Positions 25,694 to 33,633 of a stretch of 64,000 bases of DNA are shown here, one piece after another. Position 1 is the first letter of the stretch. Each line of letters starts with the position of its first letter. The position numbers and the translations under genes are program-made. The notes under the pieces are model-generated. The model worked only from the letters and a program-made list of their open reading frames with translations. It had not been told where the DNA came from and did no database searches. The DNA lies in assembly GCA_016706685.1 (NCBI GenBank), contig JADJJE010000002.1:434001-498000 (forward strand), written 5' to 3'. Origin of the DNA: Sandaracinaceae bacterium. Lineage in GTDB: Bacteria > Myxococcota_A > Polyangia > Polyangiales > Houyiibacteriaceae.

Positions 25694-27007
25694 TCAGGCC
25701 AGCGACTCGGGGTGCTCGAGCGCGTCCAGCACCGCGTAGGCGAAGCTGGCGCCCACGTGGCCGTCGATGACGCGGTGATCGAAGCTGAAGCTCAGCATCA
25801 TGAGCTTGCCGGGCACCACGGCGCCGTGCCGGATGACGGGCTTGTCCTTGATGCGGTGCACGCCCAGGATGCCTACCTCCGGGTAGTTCAGCACGGGCGT
25901 GGCCAGCAGGCCGCCGAGCTTGCCGAGGCTGGTGACGGTGAAGGTGCTGCCCGAGAGCTCGTCCGCGCGCAGCGTCCCAGCACGGGCGCCTTCGGCGAGT
26001 CGCTCGATCTCGCGCCCGATGGCGAGCAGGTCTAGGCGCTCGGCGTTTCGGATGACGGGCACCAGCAGGCCCGCCTGGGTGGCCGCAGCCACTCCAATGT
26101 GGAGCGCGCTGCGCGTGACCAGCTCGTTGCGCGCCTCGTCGAGGTAGCTGTTGAGCATCGGGTACGCGGCCAGCGCTCGCGTCACGGCTTGGATGATGAA
26201 GGGCAGGTAGGTGAGCTTCACCCCCGCCTCAGCCGCCTGCGGCGCCAGCAGGTCACGCCGGGCCAAGAGCGGGCCCACGTCCAGCTCCTCCACGAAGGTG
26301 AAGTGCACGGCGCTGCGGGCGGAGGCCTGCAGGCGATCCGCGATGCGCCGCCGCATGCCCACGAAGGGCCGCCGAATGTCGCCAGCGTCTGCGGTGGTGG
26401 GCGCCGGCACCTGGGCGTGTCCACCGGCGCCGCCATCTGCTCGATGGGCAGCCGTCGCGGCCTGCGCGCGCACGTCGCTGTCCTGCACGCGGCCCTCTGG
26501 ACCAGTCGGCCGCACCGTCCGCAGATCCACGCCCAGCTCCTTGGCGAGCGCGCGGACGGCGGGCGTGGCCTGCGGCTTGGCCTCGAAGTAAGCACCCCCT
26601 GCGGCCGGGACGTCGGCGGCCGCGGGCTTCGGGGCACTGTTCCGCTGGAAGTAGCCGGCGCCTGGGAGCACATCCCTCAGGTCGCCCACGGCGGTCGCCG
26701 CGGGGCCCTCGCTCTCGATGGCGGGGGCCTTCGCCGTGCTCGCCGCACCGGCCGCGTCGGCTTCCAAGAGGCCGATCACGATCAAGACGTCGCCCACCTT
26801 GGCCGTCTCGCCCGGCCCGAAGCGCAGCTCGCGCACCCAGCCGCTGCGCGGCGCCCCGATGGTGACGGTGGCCTTGTCGCTCATCACCTCCAGCATGGGG
26901 GCGTCTTCGGTGACCGTGTCGCCCACGGCCACGTGCCACTCCACGATCTCGCCCTCGGTCATGCCCTCGCCGAGGTCGGGCAGCTTGAACTCGAACTGTG
27001 TGCTCAT
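25694..27007 (-). CDS. Dihydrolipoamide acyltransferase (E2) of a 2-oxoacid dehydrogenase complex
   Basis: Seen: 437 residues from ATG 27007; longer upstream reading is antisense to E1beta. N-terminal lipoyl domain with the lipoylation lysine in VMSDKATVTIGAP (near residue 44). A linker follows, then the E1/E3-binding domain (TPAVRALAKELGVDLRTVRP, residues about 140-175). The catalytic domain ends with the active-site motif SFDHRVIDGH (His and Asp present). Known: transfers the acyl group from E1 to CoA. Only one lipoyl domain is present. It follows E1beta by 7 bp and completes the operon begun by lipA; an E3 gene is not in the window. Confidence 0.96.
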   Translation of the reverse strand: MSTQFEFKLPDLGEGMTEGEIVEWHVAVGDTVTEDAPMLEVMSDKATVTIGAPRSGWVRELRFGPGETAKVGDVLIVIGLLEADAAGAASTAKAPAIESEGPAATAVGDLRDVLPGAGYFQRNSAPKPAAADVPAAGGAYFEAKPQATPAVRALAKELGVDLRTVRPTGPEGRVQDSDVRAQAATAAHRADGGAGGHAQVPAPTTADAGDIRRPFVGMRRRIADRLQASARSAVHFTFVEELDVGPLLARRDLLAPQAAEAGVKLTYLPFIIQAVTRALAAYPMLNSYLDEARNELVTRSALHIGVAAATQAGLLVPVIRNAERLDLLAIGREIERLAEGARAGTLRADELSGSTFTVTSLGKLGGLLATPVLNYPEVGILGVHRIKDKPVIRHGAVVPGKLMMLSFSFDHRVIDGHVGASFAYAVLDALEHPESLA

Positions 27008-27014
27008 GGTCTTC

Positions 27015-27989
27015 CTAGAAGCCGACGGTCTCACGCAGCGCCGGCACGATGCGCCGGGCGAGCGGAAGGTAGTCGTCCTCGAGCGCGTAGGGGAAGGGCG
27101 TGTCGAAGCCCGTGACGCGCCGCGGCGGCGCCTGGAGGTGCACGAACGCGTGCTCGCACACCAGCGACACCAGCTCGGCGCCGAAGCCACACGCCCGCGG
27201 TGCCTCGTGCACGATGACCAGCCGGCCCGTCTTGCGCACGCTCTCGAGGATGGTCTCGAGGTCCAGCGGCCACAGCGTGCGTGGGTCGATCACCTCCGCC
27301 TCGATCTGGTCGTCGCCCGCCACCTGCTCGGCCGCGGCGAGCGCCTCGTAGAGCATGGCGCCCCACGCCACCACGGTGACGTCCGTGCCGGGGCGCACCA
27401 CCGCGGCCTGGCTGAGCGGCACCTCGTACGGGGCCGTGGGCACCTCCATCTTCACCGCGCGGTACACCCGCTTCGGCTCGAAGAAGAGCACCGGGTCGGG
27501 GTCGTTGATGCTGGCGCGCAGGAGGCCCTTCGCGTCGTACGGGTTGCTGGGGCAGACCACCTTGAGGCCGGCCGTGTGGATGAACAGCGCCTCGGGCGAC
27601 TGGCTGTGGTAGAGGCCGCCTTTGATGCCGCCCCCGAAGGGCGTGCGCACCACCATGGGCACGGTGTACTCGCCGCCGCTGCGGTAACGGTACTTGGCGG
27701 CCTCGCTCACCAGCTGGTCGAAGCCCGGGTAGATGAAGTCCGCGAACTGGATCTCGGGGATGGGCTTGAGGCCGTAGAGCGCCATGCCGATGGCGGTGCC
27801 GAGGATGCCGCTCTCGTTGAGTGGCGTGTCGATGACGCGCTCCTCGCCGAAGGCCTCGTGCAGCCCCTGCGTGACGCGGAAGACACCGCCCACGCGGCCC
27901 ACGTCTTCGCCCAGCACCACCACGTCCGGGTCCGCCGCCATCTCTTGATGGAGCCCGGCGTTGATGGCCTGCACCATGTTCATTTCCAT
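27015..27989 (-). CDS. 2-oxoacid dehydrogenase E1 beta subunit
   Basis: Seen: 324 residues from ATG 27989, which overlaps the E1alpha stop (TGATG). Family motifs are VLGEDVGRVGGVFRVTQGL, TPLNESGILGTAIGMALYGL, IPEIQFADFIYPGFDQL, TPFGGGIKGGLYHSQSPEAL and EVIDPRTLWPLD. Known: pairs with E1alpha in an alpha2beta2 thiamine-diphosphate enzyme that decarboxylates a 2-oxoacid. The sequence fits the pyruvate/branched-chain group; E1alpha favours the branched-chain type. Translational coupling supports a stoichiometric E1 complex. Confidence 0.96.
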   Translation of the reverse strand: MEMNMVQAINAGLHQEMAADPDVVVLGEDVGRVGGVFRVTQGLHEAFGEERVIDTPLNESGILGTAIGMALYGLKPIPEIQFADFIYPGFDQLVSEAAKYRYRSGGEYTVPMVVRTPFGGGIKGGLYHSQSPEALFIHTAGLKVVCPSNPYDAKGLLRASINDPDPVLFFEPKRVYRAVKMEVPTAPYEVPLSQAAVVRPGTDVTVVAWGAMLYEALAAAEQVAGDDQIEAEVIDPRTLWPLDLETILESVRKTGRLVIVHEAPRACGFGAELVSLVCEHAFVHLQAPPRRVTGFDTPFPYALEDDYLPLARRIVPALRETVGF

Positions 27990-29092
27990 CACGTGGTCCC
28001 TCGAAGGTGCCATGGGGTGTGCGCGTACACGTCTTTCCGGAGCGTGTCGAGCGCAGGCTTCGGGCGCTCTTCGGCCACGCGCAGGGCCTCTGTGATCTCG
28101 GCCTCGACCGCATTGCGCAACGCCTCGTCCGCCCGCTCGTCCAGCTCTCCCGTCTCGAACAGCGCGCGCTGCATGCGTGCGATGGGCTCCTGCGCCATGG
28201 CCGCCGCCACCTCCTCGTCGCTGCGGTAGAAGCGCGGGTCGTCCGAGCTCGAGTGGGCATCGAGGCGGTACGTCACCAGCTCGAGCAACGTGGGCCCTTC
28301 GCCCGCTGCCGCAGCCTCGAGCGCGTCACGCGTGGCGCGGTACACCGCCAGCGCGTCGTTGCCGTCCACCTGCTCCCCGCGGATGCCGTAGGCCACGGCC
28401 TTGCAGGCGAAGCCATCCGACGCGGTCTGCTTCGACGCCGGCAGGCTGATGGCGTAGCCGTTGTTGCGGCAGGCGAAGACCACCGGCGCACGCCACACGC
28501 CCGCGAAGTTGAGCGCGGCGTGGAAGTCGTTGCTGCTGGTGGCGCCGTCGCCGAAGAACACCAGCGCCACGTCGTCTTTGCCCTTGAGGCGCGCCGCGTA
28601 GGCGATGCCCACGGCGTGCGGGAGCTGCGTGCCGATGGGCGCGCTCACCGAGAGGCAGCGGTGCGCCTTGCTGTGGAAGTGGTCGGGCATCTGGTGACCG
28701 TGGGCCGGGTCCGCGTCGTTGCCGAACATCTGGTCGAGGTAGGCCGACAGCGGCGCCCCTCGATACAGCAGCGCTCCGAACTCGCGGTAGCACGGCACCA
28801 GCCAGTCCTGCGGGCGGAGCGCAGCCGCGGCGCCCAGGATGGCGGCCTCCTCACCACGGTGCCCCACGTGGAAGCCAATCCGCCCCTGGCGCTGCAGCGC
28901 CATCAAGCGCTCGTCGAGGCGCCGGCTGAGCAGCATGGCCCGGTAGAGGCGCAGCTTGAGCTCCCGCGGCACCTGCGTGGGGAGCTCGCTGGTCTGTCCA
29001 CTCGGGGATCGCCGCCTCTGCCATGCGCGCTCGTCCAGGCTGGTCACGCGCTCGTTGGCGGGGACAGAAGCAAGGTGACGGGCTCGGGGCAT
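27989..29092 (-). CDS. 2-oxoacid dehydrogenase E1 alpha subunit (branched-chain-like)
   Basis: Seen: 367 residues from ATG 29092 with a strong GGAGGT five bases upstream. Thiamine-diphosphate motif FFGDGATSSNDFHAALNFA ending in NNGYAISLP. The phosphorylation-loop-type segment reads YRLDAHSSSDDPRFYR, close to the HSTSDD pattern of branched-chain E1alpha rather than the pyruvate type. The entry motif GRIGFHVGHRGEEAAILGAA also fits. Known: decarboxylates branched-chain 2-oxoacids (or pyruvate); branched-chain acyl-CoA is the primer of iso-fatty acids in myxobacteria. Substrate choice is inference. Located 30 bp after lipA. Confidence 0.93.
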   Translation of the reverse strand: MPRARHLASVPANERVTSLDERAWQRRRSPSGQTSELPTQVPRELKLRLYRAMLLSRRLDERLMALQRQGRIGFHVGHRGEEAAILGAAAALRPQDWLVPCYREFGALLYRGAPLSAYLDQMFGNDADPAHGHQMPDHFHSKAHRCLSVSAPIGTQLPHAVGIAYAARLKGKDDVALVFFGDGATSSNDFHAALNFAGVWRAPVVFACRNNGYAISLPASKQTASDGFACKAVAYGIRGEQVDGNDALAVYRATRDALEAAAAGEGPTLLELVTYRLDAHSSSDDPRFYRSDEEVAAAMAQEPIARMQRALFETGELDERADEALRNAVEAEITEALRVAEERPKPALDTLRKDVYAHTPWHLRGTT

Positions 29093-29122
29093 GGGGACCT
29101 CCTGTGTGGGTGGCGGTGTCGG

Positions 29123-30070
29123 TCAGGGCTCGCGTACGAGCGGCAGGCGCGGCTTGCGACCGTAGCGGTCGGCGCTGGCGGTGCCCTCGGTCTTCAAGAC
29201 TCCATGCAAGAACGCCTCGGCGGCGCGGTAGCTGCTGCGCACCAGGGGCCCCGAGGCAACGAAACGAAAGCCGAGCTCGCGGCCCGCAGCGGCGTAGGCG
29301 TCGAACTCGTCGGGCTCCACGTAGCGCACCAGCTCCGCGTGCTTGGGCGTGGGGCGCAGGTACTGGCCGATGGTCAGCACGTCCACATCGATCTCTCGGA
29401 GGGCCTGCATGGCGGCGAGCATCTCTTCTCGGGTCTCTCCGAGGCCCACCATCAGCGAGGTCTTCGTGATGGCACCGGCCTCCTTAGCCCAACGCAGGAC
29501 GCCCACGCTCTGTTCCCACGAGCAACGCACGTCGCGGATGGTGCGCTGCAGGCGCGGCACCACCTCCACGTTGTGGGCGAACACGTCGGGCTGCCCGTCA
29601 CGGATCAGCGTGTCCACGTCGCGGCGCACACCCTGGAAGTCGCCCACCAGCGTCTCCACCAGCAGGTCTGGGCAGCGCTCCTTGATGCGGCGCACCGTCT
29701 TCGCCACGTGCGCCGCGCCGCCGTCCAGTAGGTCGTCGCGGTCCACCATGGTCATGACCACGTAGGCGAGGCCCATGCCCTCGAGCGCGCGCGCGGTGTT
29801 CTCGGGCTCGCGCGGGTCCGTGAGGCCGCCCGGGTCTCCCGTGTTCACGGCGCAGAAGCGGCAGCCGCGCGTGCACGTCTCGCCCAGGATCATGATGGTG
29901 GCGGTGCCCTGGCCCCAGCACTCGAAGATGTTGGGGCAGCGTGCCTCTTCGCAGACCGTGTTGAGGTCCCGCTTGCGCATCTCGTCGCGCAGCTGGTTGA
30001 ACTGCGCCTGCTGCTCTCCGGCGGGCAGCCGGACACGCAACCAATCGGGCTTTCGGGCGGGCAAATTCAT
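29123..30070 (-). CDS. lipA: Lipoyl synthase (radical SAM)
   Basis: Seen: 315 residues from ATG 30070. The auxiliary cluster Cys set is in NTVCEEARCPNIFECWGQG, the radical-SAM cluster in ETCTRGCRFCAV, and the C-terminal Ser ligand in the RSSYRA motif. Known: inserts two sulfur atoms into octanoyl-protein to form the lipoyl cofactor. Here it is the first gene of an operon with E1alpha, E1beta and E2, so the cofactor-making enzyme is made with its E2 target. The octanoyltransferase LipB is not in the window. Divergent from the sorbosone-dehydrogenase-like gene. Confidence 0.98.
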   Translation of the reverse strand: MNLPARKPDWLRVRLPAGEQQAQFNQLRDEMRKRDLNTVCEEARCPNIFECWGQGTATIMILGETCTRGCRFCAVNTGDPGGLTDPREPENTARALEGMGLAYVVMTMVDRDDLLDGGAAHVAKTVRRIKERCPDLLVETLVGDFQGVRRDVDTLIRDGQPDVFAHNVEVVPRLQRTIRDVRCSWEQSVGVLRWAKEAGAITKTSLMVGLGETREEMLAAMQALREIDVDVLTIGQYLRPTPKHAELVRYVEPDEFDAYAAAGRELGFRFVASGPLVRSSYRAAEAFLHGVLKTEGTASADRYGRKPRLPLVREP

Positions 30071-30194
30071 CGGGTGATTTCAACGTAGGCTGTGGGCCGG
30101 GGGGCGTCAATCAACGCGGCGCGGGCTCGACCCCGGGGAGCGACTCGGGCACGCTGCGGAGCCGGCCCGGGTGACGGGTCCACGGCTCCGCACC

Positions 30195-32006
30195 ATGAAC
30201 GACCGGTCCCTGTTTCCAGCACTGCGGCGCGCGCTCTGCACCACGCGAGGCATTGGCTTCGGTGCCTGCGCGGCGTTCCTCGTGGTGGTGGCAGGGTGTG
30301 GGCCCGACGCCGAGACCCCCTCGGCTCCCGCGCCCGAGGGCGTGGCGCCCACGGCGGCCCCCGCGAGTCCGGCTCCGGGTCTGCAAGAAGCTCCTACAGC
30401 GCCTCGCCCAGCAGCCCTCCCGCCGGCACCCCCGGCAGACGTTCGTCCCGTGGGCCCCTATCAGGCCGACCATGGGCGAGACTGCGACGGCTGGCCGCGC
30501 CTGGCGCTCGAGACGCCGCCCTCGACCTGCGTAGGGATCGTCGCGCACGCCACACACCCGGCCATCGCGGCGGCGGGGCCTCGCTTCAGGCCGCGCTCCA
30601 TCGTGCAGGACCCGGCGCGGGACGACGTCTTCTGGATCATCGACGGAGGGGCTCAGCGTGACCACGCCGGCCGCGTCTTCCGGCTGCGCACGGCGCTGCG
30701 CCCAGGCGAGCCGCCTGCCGTGCACCTGGTGCTCACGCGCCTCCACCGGCCGCACGGAGGCCGGGTGGGCCCCGACGGGAAGGTCTACGTGGGGGAGGTG
30801 GACGGTATCTTCCGCTTCGACCCCACCGCGGTGAACGTGGCCATCGACGGGCTGCCGCCCGCGCCGCCGGGGCCCCAGCCCGTGGTCGCGGTGGCCCGCG
30901 AGGCCGTGGTCAGCGGGCTCGCCACCCAGCTGCGCCGCGAAGACCGCATTCGCTACCACCCGCTTAGCGCATTCGTGTTCACGCCAGGCGGGGACCTGAT
31001 CGTGAACCGCGGGTCGTCCACGGACCGCTGCCTCGAGTCGTTGCCGGCCGCGCGCTGTGAAGACGAGGCCGACGACCTCGCGTCGCTGGTGCGCTACGCC
31101 TACTTGGGCGCGGGGCGCTACGCCACGGAGCCCGAGGTGCTGGCCCGCGGGCTGCGCAACTCGGTCGCGCTCGTGGCTCACGCGAGCGGCACGCTGCTGC
31201 AGGGGGAGAACGGGGCCGACTTTCAAGAGGCCGACAGGCCGCACGAAGAGCTCAACGTGATCGTGGCGGGTGGCCACTACGGCTGGCCCTACTGCTTCGA
31301 CGCGCGCGGGCGTGACCCGTCGTGGGCACACTCGGACTTTCACTGCGACCCCGCGCGCAACCTCACCTATCACCCGCCGCTGCGCCTCCTGCCGCCGCAC
31401 GGCGCGCCGCTGGGGCTGGCCTACTACGACCACCCGGCCATGCCGATGCTCACCGGCCACCTCTTGGTGTCACTGCACGGCTATCGAGCGGCGGGGCATC
31501 GTTTGCTGGCGCTGCCGGTGAACGCGCGGGGTCTGCCGCCGGCGCATGGCGGGGAGCTCACGCTGCTGGGCGGTTGGGACGCGAGCGAGCGGGGGCCCAA
31601 GGGAGCTCCAGTGGAGCTGTGGGTCGCGCGCGATGGATCCGTGTGGCTGGTGGAAGACAAGAACGGCACGGTCCTGCGCATCGCCGCGGAGACCTATGCG
31701 CCGAGCGCCGACGCGGACCCTCACGCCAGCAGCGGTGAGGTGGTGCAGCCACCGGACGCCGTGTTCGCGGGCCTGCGCACCGAGGTCCTCGGTCCGCGCT
31801 GTGGGGCATGCCACGCGTTCCTGCTCGGTCCGCCGGGCGACGCGGCGCAGGCGCTGCGTCACGAAGGCTGGCTGGCGCTCGATGGCGACACCACCGCGCT
31901 CGAGCTGCGCATCACGCGAAGGCACGAGCGGCCGATGCCACCCGCAGCGCCCCTGCCCGCAGACGAACTCGCGCGGATCCGTGCTTGGCTCGCGGGCCAA
32001 CGCTAG
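30195..32006 (+). CDS. Sorbosone/glucose dehydrogenase-like beta-propeller lipoprotein with C-terminal cytochrome c motif
   Basis: Seen: 603 residues from ATG 30195; a GTG at 30171 is the alternative. Lipobox VVAGC near residue 36, then a Pro/Ala-rich linker. Propeller motifs of the PQQ-dependent sugar dehydrogenase type include GGHYGWPYCFDARG and LARGLRNSVALV. At the C-terminus CGACH (CXXCH heme-binding, near residue 536), followed by a Met-containing RPMPPAAPLP, looks like a c-type cytochrome domain. Inference: periplasmic sugar or aldehyde oxidation with electron transfer through an in-cis heme. Whether the propeller holds PQQ cannot be seen. Convergent with the PilZ-like gene (3-bp gap). 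Confidence 0.85.
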   Translation: MNDRSLFPALRRALCTTRGIGFGACAAFLVVVAGCGPDAETPSAPAPEGVAPTAAPASPAPGLQEAPTAPRPAALPPAPPADVRPVGPYQADHGRDCDGWPRLALETPPSTCVGIVAHATHPAIAAAGPRFRPRSIVQDPARDDVFWIIDGGAQRDHAGRVFRLRTALRPGEPPAVHLVLTRLHRPHGGRVGPDGKVYVGEVDGIFRFDPTAVNVAIDGLPPAPPGPQPVVAVAREAVVSGLATQLRREDRIRYHPLSAFVFTPGGDLIVNRGSSTDRCLESLPAARCEDEADDLASLVRYAYLGAGRYATEPEVLARGLRNSVALVAHASGTLLQGENGADFQEADRPHEELNVIVAGGHYGWPYCFDARGRDPSWAHSDFHCDPARNLTYHPPLRLLPPHGAPLGLAYYDHPAMPMLTGHLLVSLHGYRAAGHRLLALPVNARGLPPAHGGELTLLGGWDASERGPKGAPVELWVARDGSVWLVEDKNGTVLRIAAETYAPSADADPHASSGEVVQPPDAVFAGLRTEVLGPRCGACHAFLLGPPGDAAQALRHEGWLALDGDTTALELRITRRHERPMPPAAPLPADELARIRAWLAGQR

Positions 32007-32009
32007 ACG

Positions 32010-32378
32010 TCAGGCGTCGCAGACGCGCGTCCACTCGAGCAGGATGGCCTCCTCGATGGCGTCCTCGTCGTCCGGGCTCAGGTCGCGGAAGTGCAGCTCC
32101 AGCTCCACGGCGCCAGGACCCGTGTCCACACGGCGCCCCACGTGGCCCCACACTTCGAGCGGCTCGGGGCGCGAAGGAAGCGCCAGCACCACGTGCACGC
32201 GCCGCCCGATCTGCTCCGCCCAGGGCTGCCCACGCAGCAGCGCCCCGCGGGACGTCAGGTCGCGCACTCGGTACTCGCCCACCGGGTCCCCGTCGGCGCC
32301 GAACAGCAGCGCGCTCCCACCCAGATCAACGTGGCTCGCGCTGCGCGTCGCCGACTCCACTAGCTTCGTGTGTGCCAT
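32010..32378 (-). CDS. PilZ-like domain protein
   Basis: Seen: 122 residues from ATG 32378; the frame opens 13 residues earlier. The second PilZ signature is present as VRDLTSRGALL (D-x-S/T-x-x-G), followed by beta-rich sequence (RVHVVLALPSRPEPLEVWGH) and a C-terminal helix (DDEDAIEEAILLEW). The first signature RXXXR is not evident upstream. Known: PilZ domains bind cyclic di-GMP through both motifs. Binding is therefore doubtful, though two GGDEF cyclases lie nearby. Cytoplasmic. Confidence 0.75.
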   Translation of the reverse strand: MAHTKLVESATRSASHVDLGGSALLFGADGDPVGEYRVRDLTSRGALLRGQPWAEQIGRRVHVVLALPSRPEPLEVWGHVGRRVDTGPGAVELELHFRDLSPDDEDAIEEAILLEWTRVCDA

Positions 32379-32454
32379 GCCCTTGCTCCCGACGTGAGGG
32401 TTCGTTCGTTCAAGCAAGAAGGTTCCGGCGGGCCTTTGCCGGGCTCGGGTATGG

Positions 32455-32468
32455 TGATAACGTTATCA
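32455..32468. promoter_or_regulatory. 14-bp palindrome upstream of the CBS-domain gene
   Basis: TGATAACGTTATCA is perfectly palindromic and AT-rich against the GC-rich surroundings, 54 bp before the CBS start. Likely operator or promoter element. Confidence 0.55.
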
Positions 32469-32477
32469 TCTCCCTAC

Positions 32478-32498
32478 GAGTGATGCACGTGTCATCAC
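32478..32498. promoter_or_regulatory. Imperfect palindrome with CACGTG core upstream of the CBS-domain gene
   Basis: Outer arms GTGATG (32480-32485) and CATCAC (32493-32498) flank CACGTG. The string GAGTGATGCACGTGTCATC resembles the palindrome region at 23063-23079. It lies 24 bp before the CBS start, so it overlaps the likely promoter or 5' leader. Confidence 0.5.
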
Positions 32499-32521
32499 GG
32501 CAGTCGGGAACGGGGGTCACT

Positions 32522-32965
32522 ATGAAACGAACAATCCGAGAGGTGCTCGATCAGAAGGGCAAGGCCGTGCATTGCGTCGAGGTCGATGCGAGCGTCATGG
32601 ACGCGGTGGCGATGATGAACCAACACCACGTGGGCTCGGTCTTGGTGTGCGACCGAGAGGTGTGGGTGGGCATCTTCACGGAGCGCGACGTCCTCACGCG
32701 GATCGTGGCGCCGCGCCGGGACCCGGACACTACGCGGGTCCGTGATGTCATGACACCCGAGCTCTTCACGCTCACGGCGGAGCACGACCTGGGCGATGCG
32801 ATGGAACTCATGACCACACGCCGCTGCCGTCACGTGCCCATCGTCACGAAGGGGCAGCTCGACGGCCTGCTCTCGATCGGCGATGTGACCAAGGCGCTGC
32901 GCGTGCAGCTGGTCAACGAGCTGCACGAGCTGGAGACGTACATCGCCAGCCCGTACGTCTCCTGA
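32522..32965 (+). CDS. CBS-domain pair protein
   Basis: Seen: 147 residues from ATG 32522. Two CBS domains: first with SVMDAVAMMNQHHVGSVLVC and GIFTERDVLTRIV, second with RDVMTPELFTLTAEHDLGDA and RHVPIVTKGQLDGLLSIGDV. The C-terminus is a short helix (LVNELHELETYI). Known: stand-alone CBS pairs bind adenine nucleotides and regulate partners in the cytoplasm; some respond to stress or oxygen. No partner is visible. Two palindromes upstream point to tight transcriptional control. Confidence 0.94.
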   Translation: MKRTIREVLDQKGKAVHCVEVDASVMDAVAMMNQHHVGSVLVCDREVWVGIFTERDVLTRIVAPRRDPDTTRVRDVMTPELFTLTAEHDLGDAMELMTTRRCRHVPIVTKGQLDGLLSIGDVTKALRVQLVNELHELETYIASPYVS

Positions 32966-33019
32966 GCGGTCGGTCATGGTTCTAGTGGCCAATCCCGCGG
33001 CCGGCTGATACCAAGCGGC

Positions 33020-33613
33020 ATGCGAATCCGCTTCGTCATCTTGCTGGCCCTTTTGGGGCTCACGAGCACCGGTTGTGCGACCGAAGAAACCCAGCGCGTC
33101 GCGCCGGGAGCGGCTGCCGCGTCTCAACCCGGCGAGGCGGCGCCGAACGTCCCGGGTCCCGCTGCCCCCCAGGCGGGAGCCCCGGGCGACCCCTCCGTGC
33201 CGCCCGCCCTCGACCCCAATGGCGCACAGGTTGCCGTGCAGGGCGCCACGGGGACCGTCCAGAACACCCGCACCATGGAAGAAGTGGGCATGGCCATCGA
33301 GGCGGCCATCGCGGCTGCTGCGGCGATTCCGGCCAACGGCGACGACACCTGTGCCATCTCGTACCGCGGGCTGGAGGCGATGGTCGATCAGCTCCACCGC
33401 ACGATGCCCGACCAGCCCACCAACCCGCTGCCGCCGCGTGACGCGTACCTCGAGATCTGCCGCGAGCTGCCTCAGGAAATGCAGCAGTGCCTCGTCATCG
33501 CCCACGCGGTGGATCACCAGGACGAGTGTGAGCGTGCCAGCGCCAACCTCGACCCCGCGCTCCGCGCTCGCATGGAAGCCATGATGGGTTCCGGCGCGGC
33601 GCCCGCCCCCTGA
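33020..33613 (+). CDS. Lipoprotein of unknown function
   Basis: Seen: 197 residues from ATG 33020. Lipobox TSTGC near residue 19, then a Pro/Ala/Gly-rich linker of about 65 residues. A helical C-terminal half follows with paired Cys (DDTCAISYRGLEAMVDQL, YLEICRELPQEMQQCLVIAH, DECERASANL). Family not recognised. Probably an exported four-Cys helical domain tethered to a membrane. It is convergent with the GAF-GGDEF gene across a 15-bp gap containing a hairpin. Confidence 0.85.
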   Translation: MRIRFVILLALLGLTSTGCATEETQRVAPGAAAASQPGEAAPNVPGPAAPQAGAPGDPSVPPALDPNGAQVAVQGATGTVQNTRTMEEVGMAIEAAIAAAAAIPANGDDTCAISYRGLEAMVDQLHRTMPDQPTNPLPPRDAYLEICRELPQEMQQCLVIAHAVDHQDECERASANLDPALRARMEAMMGSGAAPAP

Positions 33614-33633
33614 GCCGCGCGCCCTCGCTCAGG
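33609..33633. terminator. Hairpin formed by two convergent stop regions
   Basis: CCTGAGC (33609-33615) and GCTCAGG (33627-33633) are perfect reverse complements; each arm contains the TGA stop of one of the two convergent genes. There is no T tract. Could work as a bidirectional terminator. Confidence 0.5.
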
